Below are positions 1 to 6,875 of a stretch of 32,068 nucleotides of DNA, one piece after another. The position numbers and the translations under genes are program-made. Under the pieces are notes generated by a model, which saw nothing but the letters and a program-made list of their open reading frames with translations, was not told the origin of the DNA and did not search any database. Location: positions 1 through 32,068 of the IMG/VR virus record IMGVR_UViG_3300013132_000152, one strand, 5' to 3'. Position 1 is the stretch's first letter. Each line of letters opens with the position of its first letter. The DNA is from a virus.

Positions 1-1
1 A

Positions 2-793
2 GCTGATGCACAAAGAAAGGGTCATTTACCTGTACTCATAATCACAGAGAAGAAATGGAATTGGGCTCATGCTGTTGAATTGGGGTTGAATGCTGAACTC
101 AATGAAGATGGTGAGTGGGATGGTGATTTCATATTCAATGATTCATTTGATTATATTGAGCAAATGACTGATTTTATAAATGAAATTATTGATGAGCAAG
201 AAAAAGGTGATTTACCGTATTCAATTTTATTCTTGATTGATAGTATTGGATCCATACCTTGCAAAATGACTTATGATGGTAAGGGTGGCAAAATGCACAA
301 TGCAGCAGTTCTTGCAGACAAGGTTGGGATGGGCTTGCATTCAAGAATATCAAAATCAAAGAAGGAAGATTATCCTTACTATAACACAATGGTGGTTATT
401 AACCAACCTTGGGTAGAATTGCCAGATTCACCATTTGGGCAACCAACAATCAAGGCAAAAGGTGGTGAGGCATTATGGTTGGCATCTTCATTAATATTCT
501 TATTTGGAAATCAGAAGAATGCTGGTATTAACCATATAACAGCAACAAAGAATGGTAGAACTGTTTCCTATGCAATTAGAACAAAAGTATCCATATTGAA
601 AAACCATGTAACAGGTATAGCATATAAGGATGGCAAGATACTGGCTGTTCCCCAAGGTTATTTACCTGATACAAAAGAATCCATTGAAAAGTATAAGAAA
701 GAATATTCACAATACTGGAATGGTATTTTATCTGGGGATGGAGATATTACATTCTCTGAAAAAGAAGAAGAGGAAACTATAATTTTTGAATAA
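2..793 (+). CDS. uvsX: RecA/UvsX-type recombinase, 5' part outside window
   Basis: The frame is open from the first bases of the window to a TAA at 791-793, so 263 residues of the C-terminal part are visible and the true start lies upstream. I see a RecA-fold core: a Walker B strand (LFLIDSIGSIP, about 225-257), the strand leading into loop L2 with its conserved Asn-Gln (VVINQPWV, about 390-412), then a Gly-rich segment followed by an ALWLASSL strand like the RecA GGxALKF region. The tail is acidic (EKEEEETIIFE), as in RecA and UvsX. The Walker A motif would be upstream. By family knowledge the protein forms filaments on single-stranded DNA and drives strand exchange during recombination-dependent phage replication. 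Its place beside a flap nuclease and a replicative helicase fits. UvsX as opposed to another RecA-family phage ATPase is an inference. Confidence 0.78.
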   Translation, partial: ADAQRKGHLPVLIITEKKWNWAHAVELGLNAELNEDGEWDGDFIFNDSFDYIEQMTDFINEIIDEQEKGDLPYSILFLIDSIGSIPCKMTYDGKGGKMHNAAVLADKVGMGLHSRISKSKKEDYPYYNTMVVINQPWVELPDSPFGQPTIKAKGGEALWLASSLIFLFGNQKNAGINHITATKNGRTVSYAIRTKVSILKNHVTGIAYKDGKILAVPQGYLPDTKESIEKYKKEYSQYWNGILSGDGDITFSEKEEEETIIFE

Positions 794-794
794 C

Positions 795-1784
795 ATGAAG
801 AAAACCCTACTAATAGATGGAAACAATTTATTTACAATTGGTTTTCATGGTGTCCGTGAATTTTATTCTGAAGGAAAACATATTGGTGGGGTTTTCCATT
901 TTTTAAATACAATAAGATTATTTCTTGAAAAACATAATCATGATAAAGTTGTTGTATTCTGGGATGGGAATGAAAATTCACTAGTAAGAAAAAACATATA
1001 CCCAAGGTATAAGGAAAACCGTAGGATTTCTATGGATGAACACAAATATGAATCATACTTATATCAGAGGGATAGAGTTAAGGATTATCTTGAAGAAATA
1101 TTTGTTAGACAATGCCAGGTGGATCAGAATGAGGCTGATGATTTAATTGCCAATTACACACAAGTGGCAAATGATGAGAATATGATTATTTTTTCTGGTG
1201 ATAAAGATTTAACACAATTAATTAAAAATAATGTAACAATATATTCACCAGTTTCTAAGGTTTATTATAAGAATGGAGATTTAATAAACTTTAAAGATAT
1301 TGATATTCCCCATAATAATGTCTATGTTTATAAAGTCTTAGTTGGGGATACATCAGATAATATATATGGCATAGCAAATTTTGGAGAAAAGAAATTAAAA
1401 ACATTGTTTCCAAATTTTGAAAAAAGGGATTATACATTGAATGAAATTATAAGTGAGGCAAAGTTAATGTATGAACAAACCAAGAGTAAAACTTTGAATA
1501 ATATAATATCTGGTGTTAGTAAATCTGGTTTGGTTGGGGATGAGTTTTTTGAAACAACTGGTAAAATAATTGATTTAAAAAATCCACTTATAACAGATGA
1601 AGGCAAGAAAATGGTGCAGGAGATTTATAGTGAAAAATTAGACCCAACTGACAGAAGTTATAAGAACTTATTAAAATTAATGAGGGATGATGGATTCTTT
1701 AAGTTCTTACCAAAGAGAGAAGATGCTTGGGTTGATTTTGTTAGACCATTTATGAAATTAAGTAGAAAAGAGAAAAAAAATTAA
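795..1784 (+). CDS. 5'-3' exonuclease / flap endonuclease (T4 RNase H-like)
   Basis: A 329-residue FEN/PIN-like nuclease. Acidic active-site residues occur in the expected order: D8 in LLIDGNN, D57 in VFWDG, E113/D115/D116 in QNEADD, D136/D138 in FSGDKD, then D185/D188 in VLVGDTSDN, followed by a helix-hairpin-helix-like GIANFGEKK. A basic arch-like segment RKNIYPRYKENRR lies between. By family knowledge it removes RNA primers and 5' flaps from lagging-strand DNA. T4 RNase H is about 305 residues, so the length fits. I chose the ATG at 795 over an in-frame TTG at 786: the latter falls inside the upstream gene, and the family starts just before the LIDGNN strand. It follows the recombinase gene after one base, suggesting co-transcription and perhaps translational coupling. 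Confidence 0.88.
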   Translation: MKKTLLIDGNNLFTIGFHGVREFYSEGKHIGGVFHFLNTIRLFLEKHNHDKVVVFWDGNENSLVRKNIYPRYKENRRISMDEHKYESYLYQRDRVKDYLEEIFVRQCQVDQNEADDLIANYTQVANDENMIIFSGDKDLTQLIKNNVTIYSPVSKVYYKNGDLINFKDIDIPHNNVYVYKVLVGDTSDNIYGIANFGEKKLKTLFPNFEKRDYTLNEIISEAKLMYEQTKSKTLNNIISGVSKSGLVGDEFFETTGKIIDLKNPLITDEGKKMVQEIYSEKLDPTDRSYKNLLKLMRDDGFFKFLPKREDAWVDFVRPFMKLSRKEKKN

Positions 1785-1802
1785 TAAATTAAACAAACAA
1801 TT

Positions 1803-2261
1803 ATGAGACAGAGCGAAACAACAAAGGTGGAGTTTTTATTAACATTAAACAACAACATTATTGTTCAAAGATTTTTAAACATTAAAAACATTAATCCAAA
1901 TGCAAAGGATTCTTTGGAAATTTATGATTTTGTTAAATACTTTTCTGATGACCTTGAAAAGTATTTAAAGATGAAATCAATAGGTTATCTTGTTGACAAC
2001 AAAGATAGCATTTTGTATGACCCAACCATTATGGAAACTTCATCAACAGATGAGCCAGAATTATTTAACATTTATGTTAAAATTGCAGATCAGATTGTAT
2101 CTCATAGAATTCTTGATGGAAAGCAATATCCACCAAAAGTTAGGTACACTGTTGACATTAGACACTTCATTAAGGATTCTTTAAAAGAATTAACAAATAT
2201 CCTAATAAGTGAGAATTTAACACACCAGTATTTAGAGAAGAATTTATTGTCTAACCACTAA
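1803..2261 (+). CDS. Hypothetical protein between nuclease and helicase
   Basis: A 152-residue protein that I do not recognise. It starts at an ATG behind an A-rich leader and ends nine bases before the helicase gene. The sequence is mixed charged and hydrophobic with no signal peptide, membrane segment or metal-binding motif. Predicted-looking helices dominate the middle (DDLEKYLKMK) and the C-terminus (IKDSLKELTNILISENL). Its place between a flap nuclease and a DnaB-type helicase makes a replication accessory role, such as a helicase loader or single-strand-binding factor, a reasonable guess, but this rests on position alone. Codon and base use match its neighbours. Confidence 0.8.
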   Translation: MRQSETTKVEFLLTLNNNIIVQRFLNIKNINPNAKDSLEIYDFVKYFSDDLEKYLKMKSIGYLVDNKDSILYDPTIMETSSTDEPELFNIYVKIADQIVSHRILDGKQYPPKVRYTVDIRHFIKDSLKELTNILISENLTHQYLEKNLLSNH

Positions 2262-2270
2262 TATTTTTTT

Positions 2271-4031
2271 ATGTCAAAGAATTTTGATTACTTGGGTCAA
2301 ACATTCCAACTGCAACTAATCAATCAAATTATATTGGATAAGGAGTTTGCAAGAGCAATATTAGATTTCATTAAGATATCTTATTTTGAGAATAAGTATT
2401 TTAAGTTAATCATTCAGATGATTAAGGAATATCATAAGAAATATGATGCTGCCCCAAACTTTGAGACATTGAATATGATTGCCAAGTCTGAAATTTCCCA
2501 AGAATTGGCATTAAAGATTGTTATTGATACAATAACAAATATTAGTAATGCCCCCCTTGATGGTGTTGAATTAGTTCAAGAGAAAGCATTAAAATTCTGT
2601 AAACAAGAAGAAGTTAAGATTGTTCTGGAAAAAGCACAGAAGGTAATTAATGAGGGAGATTTTGAATCTTATGATCAACTTGAAACTTTATTAAGATATG
2701 CTTTACAAGTTGGTGTTAAAGAGACAAATGGTTTTGAGGTTTTTAATGATTTGGTTGGTGTATTAGATGAGGATTATAGACACCCAATACCAATGGGTGT
2801 GAAGGGCATAGATTTCCTTTTAAAGGGGGGTTTGGCAAAAGGTGAGGTAGGAATAGTATTTGCTGGCCCAGGTATTGGCAAATCAACTCTATTGACCTTA
2901 ATTGCAAACACAGCATTCAATAATAATTATAATGTGTTGCATATCTTTTTTGAAGATAATCCAAAAATCATTCAGAGAAAGCATATAACCCTATGGACAA
3001 AGATATCACCAGATGAATTGCCAAATCATAAAGATGTTGTTTTTGAAACTGTTAATAATATAAAAGAATCCCATACAAATAAATTAATATTAAAGAAGTT
3101 ACCATCTGACACATTAACAATGAATCAGATAAAGAATCAGATTAGAAAAGTGATTGCTGATGGTATTAAACTTGATTTGGTTGTTTTGGATTATATTGAT
3201 TGTGTTGTTCCAGATAGACAAGGTGGTGATGATTGGAAAAATGAAGGATCAGTTATTCGTCATTTTGAGGCTATGTGTCATGAGTTGAATATTGCTGGAT
3301 GGCTTGGTACGCAAGGAAATAGATGTGTTTCTTTAGATACTATTGTGGATATTGAGAATAAAGGATTGGTTCAAATAAAGGATGTTGTTGTTGGAGATAA
3401 TATTCTAACTCATAAAGGATATAAAGCAATTAGTTATATATTTCCTATTGAGAAGCAGCCTGTTTATAGAATTAAGACAAAAAGTGGAAAGGAAATAAAA
3501 GTGTCAGCAAAGCACAAATTTCCAACATTAGGTGGGGGGTTCTTATCCATTGATAGTGGTTTGTCTGTTGGTAATACGCTTTTTATTAAAGATAAGAATA
3601 ATATTTTTGATGAAATTGAATCAATTGAATTGGTAGGTGAAGAGGATACAATTGACATTACTGTTGATGATACCCATATGTTTTATGCCAATGACATTTA
3701 CACACACAACTCATCTATTTCTGCAAATGTGGTAACGAATGACCAGATGGGGGGTTCAATTAAGAAAGCCCAGGTTGGGCATGTTATTATTAGTATTGCA
3801 AAGAGTTTGCAACAGAAGGAGATGAACTTGGCCACAGTTGCAATAACCAAGTCAAGGATTGGTAAAGATGGCATTGTATTTGAGAATTGCAAGTTTGATA
3901 ATGAAATGCTTGAAATTGACACAGACACAACAGCAACATTTTTAGGATTTGAAGAACAACAAGTGGAGCGCAAGAAAGAAAGGATTAAAGAATTATTGGT
4001 TAAGAAAAATAGCAATGATAATTTTTTATAA
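2271..4031 (+). CDS. dnaB: Replicative DNA helicase (DnaB/gp41-like) containing a mini-intein
   Basis: A 586-residue precursor. Residues 1-150 form a helical N-terminal domain of DnaB type. The RecA-like motor follows, with Walker A at residues 199-206 (GPGIGKST), a catalytic-Glu-type strand (HIFFEDN, about 224-230) and Walker B (LDLVVLDYID, 301-310). Residue 351 is the Arg of a TQGNR motif equivalent to the conserved Q-x-N/S-R motif. There the reading frame runs into a 129-residue intein (residues 352-480), after which the motor resumes with SSISANVVTNDQMGGSIKK. The spliced protein would be 457 residues, close to T4 gp41 (475). By family knowledge it forms a hexamer that unwinds DNA 5'-3' on the lagging strand and partners with a primase, which is not seen here. 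Start: ATG nine bases after the previous stop. Confidence 0.9.
   Translation: MSKNFDYLGQTFQLQLINQIILDKEFARAILDFIKISYFENKYFKLIIQMIKEYHKKYDAAPNFETLNMIAKSEISQELALKIVIDTITNISNAPLDGVELVQEKALKFCKQEEVKIVLEKAQKVINEGDFESYDQLETLLRYALQVGVKETNGFEVFNDLVGVLDEDYRHPIPMGVKGIDFLLKGGLAKGEVGIVFAGPGIGKSTLLTLIANTAFNNNYNVLHIFFEDNPKIIQRKHITLWTKISPDELPNHKDVVFETVNNIKESHTNKLILKKLPSDTLTMNQIKNQIRKVIADGIKLDLVVLDYIDCVVPDRQGGDDWKNEGSVIRHFEAMCHELNIAGWLGTQGNRCVSLDTIVDIENKGLVQIKDVVVGDNILTHKGYKAISYIFPIEKQPVYRIKTKSGKEIKVSAKHKFPTLGGGFLSIDSGLSVGNTLFIKDKNNIFDEIESIELVGEEDTIDITVDDTHMFYANDIYTHNSSISANVVTNDQMGGSIKKAQVGHVIISIAKSLQQKEMNLATVAITKSRIGKDGIVFENCKFDNEMLEIDTDTTATFLGFEEQQVERKKERIKELLVKKNSNDNFL
3324..3710 (+). other. Mini-intein (129 aa) in the replicative helicase
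   Basis: An in-frame insertion bounded by Cys1 (TGT at 3324) and a terminal His-Asn (CAC AAC, 3705-3710), with Ser as the +1 residue. Splicing blocks visible: block A CVSLDTIVDIENKGLVQIKD, block B with an S-x-x-H (VSAKHKF), block F (VDDTHMFYANDIYTHN). No LAGLIDADG or other endonuclease motif lies between blocks B and F, and 129 residues is near the lower limit reported for functional inteins. It interrupts the TQGNR/SS junction of the helicase motor. All splicing residues look intact, so I infer it still splices but cannot home by itself. Confidence 0.9.
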
Positions 4032-4108
4032 AAAATTGATTTTATAATCAAAATTGGATACTTTTATTTTCTGGTTTCATATTTATCTTAACCAATAAAA
4101 AAAAATAT

Positions 4109-6862
4109 ATGAAGAACATTTTTGAAAAGAGGGTGAATATTTTGCCTTATGAATATCCATCCTTATTAGCATATAAGGATGCAATTAGACATGCTTACTG
4201 GCTTCATTGTGTTGGAGATAACCAACGTGTAGTGACTAGTGAAGGTATGTTTACTGTTAAAGAATTGTATGAACAGGATAAAGAATTGATTTTATTTGAT
4301 GGGGTTAAAGAAGTTAAATCATCAAAGATGATAAGGACTGGTCATAGAAGTATATATAGACTAACAACAAAAGAGGGTTATGTACATGATGTGACTAATG
4401 ATCATAGGGTATTAACCAAAGATGGTTGGAAAGAAGTTAAAGATTTGGTTGTTGATGATAAATTAATAATACAAACAAAAAAAGGTTTATTTGGTAATGA
4501 ACATTTTCCTGAATTGGCTTTTCTAATAGGGCACTACCAAGGGGATGGTCATAATCATGGGAATGGATATGCTTGGCATGTTTGGAGTCATAAATATCAT
4601 TTCATTGATGAATTAGAATTAGCCTTAAATAAAGTTTATTCTCATTATGACTTAAAAGGTAAAGTTCCAACATTTGGTGCAGAGCATATAACTAGCCAAA
4701 ATGTTAGAAGTAGGAAAATGATTTCCAAAAGAATACCATATACATTTGTTAAGGGTGTTGTTCCTGAATTGGTTTGGAGAGGTACTGAAGAAACTATTAA
4801 AAGTTATTTAAAAGGTTTGTATATTACTGATGGGTGTGTTTATCAGAGTAAAAAACATCAATCTATAAAAATATCACAAAGTAATTATGATTTTATATGT
4901 GAAATACAATTATTATTACTTAATTTAGGTATTAAATCAACAGTTTATAAAAAAAATGGTTCTAAGCAATTAATGCCAGATGGTAAAGGTGGTTGTGATT
5001 TATATAATGTTAAAGATAACTACACAATTGAAGTAACACATTATGAATCAGTTAAGCTAATTAATGAATTTACAAACTTATTTGAATCAAGGGGTAAAGT
5101 GCATAGGGAAATCACAAATCCAAATAAATCTAATCCAATAATTGAAGCTAGATTTTTATCTTTAGAATATCTTTATGATGATTATGTTTATTGTGTTAGT
5201 GTGGATAATAAAGAATACCCTGCATGGGTGTGTAATGGATTTGTAACACATAATACTGAATTCAATTTCACAACTGATATTGATGATTATAGAACAAAGA
5301 TATCAAATGAGGAAAGAGAGGTTATTAAAAGGACAATGTTGGCAATTGCACAAATTGAGGTGAATGTTAAAACATTCTGGGCTGATCTCTATAAAAGAAT
5401 GCCAATAACTGAAATTGGTGATGTTGGTATGACCTTTGCAGAATGTCATGGTGAGGGTACTGAAATACTAACACCCAAAGGCTGGGTTAACTTTAAGGAT
5501 ATTGATATCAATACAGAAGTCATTCAGTATGATTTAGAAACAAATACAATGACATCTGTTTTACCAAGTAATGTTATCAATGAACCTTATAAGGGAAAAA
5601 TGCACAGGATTGAGAACCAAACATACAATGCATTACTAACCCCCAACCATAATATCTACTACAAAACAAGGAGTGGTAATATTATAAAGAAGCCTATAAA
5701 AGATATTGCTAAATTTAGTAGTGATATGAAATTGCCTTTTTCTGGTAAATTTGTTAATGAGGGGGTTGATGAGTTGAGTTTAGAGGATAAACTTAATATT
5801 GAAAACTTTGATTGGGTTGACTTATCAAACAAATCTGAAAAATGGTGCAATTCCTTTATTGATGAATTAACAAAATTGGGGGTATTTAAACTTGATAGTG
5901 ATAATCAAAATGGTGAATATGTTATTAAGTATCAAACTATTAGTAAATTATTTGCAGATAAGTTGCAAGTTATAGGTATTTTTGCTGGATATGCAGTTGA
6001 TATAACTAATGATAAAGATGTATATACTATTAGTTTTGTAAACACAGAGCCTTATTCCTCAATAACATATACACCTACCATTGAAGATTATGATGGTAAC
6101 ATCTATTGTGTTACAGTTCCTACTGGATGTATTGTGACTAGATACAATGATAAAGTTTTAATTTCAGGAAACTCGGAAGTTCGCCATAAGGATGCTTATG
6201 CTCAATTATTAAGAATTCTTGGATTGGAGGATGAGTTCCAGACTGTTATTGAAATCCCTGCCATAAAGAACAGAATCAATTACTTAACAAAATATTTGGA
6301 TGGAACTAGGAGCAAAGAGAATAAAATGTACACAAAGTCTGTATTATTATTTTCATTGTTTATTGAACATGTAAGTTTGTTTAGCCAGTTCTTGATTATG
6401 ATGTCCTTTAATAAGGAAAAGAATTTATTCAAGGGTATTTCAAATGTAGTTGAAGCCACCTCAAAAGAGGAAGAAATTCATGGCAATTTTGGATCAGAAC
6501 TTATCAATATTATTAAGCAAGAAAATCCAGAATGGTTTGATGAAGAGTTTGAAGCATTGGTTGTATCAGCTTGCAAGAAAGCATATGCTGCTGAATGTGG
6601 AATATTGGATTGGATATTTGAGAATGGTGAATTAACTTTCTTATCAAAAGAAACAATTAAACAATTCATTCAAAATAGATTTAATAATTCATTAAATAGA
6701 ATTGGAATGAAGTCAATATTTGATGTTGATTTTACAGAGATTGAAAAAACATTATGGTTTGATGTGGAGATTTTATCAACAAAGGAGGGGGATTTCTTCT
6801 ATAAGAAATCAGTGGATTATAATAAAAAAAGCAAGAGCATAACAGAGGATGACTTATTTTAA
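4109..6862 (+). CDS. nrdB: Ribonucleotide reductase class I small subunit (NrdB) with two inteins
   Basis: A 917-residue precursor that becomes about 325 residues after removal of inteins at residues 34-382 and 446-688. In the precursor the metal ligands are visible as E417 (first ligand, Glu rather than the Asp of E. coli D84), E690 and H693 (EVRH, matching E115/H118), E753 (FIEHVSLF), and E788/H791 (EEIH). Y697 lies four residues after H693, the position of the radical tyrosine Y122. By family knowledge NrdB makes the diferric-tyrosyl radical that NrdA uses to reduce ribonucleotides. The ATG follows a 77-base gap, one of the larger gaps in this module, and an A-rich leader. The end overlaps the first possible nrdA start by 14 bases. 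The lack of stops through both insertions argues for inteins rather than introns. Confidence 0.93.
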   Translation: MKNIFEKRVNILPYEYPSLLAYKDAIRHAYWLHCVGDNQRVVTSEGMFTVKELYEQDKELILFDGVKEVKSSKMIRTGHRSIYRLTTKEGYVHDVTNDHRVLTKDGWKEVKDLVVDDKLIIQTKKGLFGNEHFPELAFLIGHYQGDGHNHGNGYAWHVWSHKYHFIDELELALNKVYSHYDLKGKVPTFGAEHITSQNVRSRKMISKRIPYTFVKGVVPELVWRGTEETIKSYLKGLYITDGCVYQSKKHQSIKISQSNYDFICEIQLLLLNLGIKSTVYKKNGSKQLMPDGKGGCDLYNVKDNYTIEVTHYESVKLINEFTNLFESRGKVHREITNPNKSNPIIEARFLSLEYLYDDYVYCVSVDNKEYPAWVCNGFVTHNTEFNFTTDIDDYRTKISNEEREVIKRTMLAIAQIEVNVKTFWADLYKRMPITEIGDVGMTFAECHGEGTEILTPKGWVNFKDIDINTEVIQYDLETNTMTSVLPSNVINEPYKGKMHRIENQTYNALLTPNHNIYYKTRSGNIIKKPIKDIAKFSSDMKLPFSGKFVNEGVDELSLEDKLNIENFDWVDLSNKSEKWCNSFIDELTKLGVFKLDSDNQNGEYVIKYQTISKLFADKLQVIGIFAGYAVDITNDKDVYTISFVNTEPYSSITYTPTIEDYDGNIYCVTVPTGCIVTRYNDKVLISGNSEVRHKDAYAQLLRILGLEDEFQTVIEIPAIKNRINYLTKYLDGTRSKENKMYTKSVLLFSLFIEHVSLFSQFLIMMSFNKEKNLFKGISNVVEATSKEEEIHGNFGSELINIIKQENPEWFDEEFEALVVSACKKAYAAECGILDWIFENGELTFLSKETIKQFIQNRFNNSLNRIGMKSIFDVDFTEIEKTLWFDVEILSTKEGDFFYKKSVDYNKKSKSITEDDLF
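4208..5254 (+). mobile_element. Intein 1 of NrdB (349 aa) with LAGLIDADG endonuclease
   Basis: It lies between WLH and TEF of NrdB. Cys1 (TGT at 4208) opens block A; block B has T-x-x-H (VTNDHRVLT); the end is VTHN followed by Thr as +1. In the middle are two LAGLIDADG-type motifs, each with its acidic residue: LIGHYQGDG (about 4521-4547) and LKGLYITDG (about 4807-4833). The endonuclease therefore looks intact and the element may be able to home. The usual block F His is replaced (VDNKEYPAW). Its ends and several internal stretches resemble intein 2 of NrdA. Confidence 0.92.
5444..6172 (+). other. Intein 2 of NrdB (243 aa), endonuclease degenerate
   Basis: It lies between FAE and SEVRH of NrdB, one residue ahead of a metal-binding Glu. 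It begins CHGEGTEILTPKGWVNF (TGT at 5444), has block B T-x-x-H (LTPNHNIYY), and ends KVLISGN with Ser as +1. The penultimate residue is Gly, not the usual His, so the mode of Asn cyclisation differs from the standard one. No LAGLIDADG motif remains. The stretch from DWVDLSNKSEKW to FAGYAVDI resembles the last part of a LAGLIDADG half-domain (a Y-x-T-x-S-x-x-LA-D pattern), so I infer a decayed endonuclease. Confidence 0.87.
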
Positions 6863-6875
6863 AAAAACAAATAAA

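Noticed and set aside
4036-4051. Hairpin TTGATT-TTAT-AATCAA after the helicase gene
   Set aside because: Only six mostly A/T pairs and no T run after it; too weak to call a terminator.
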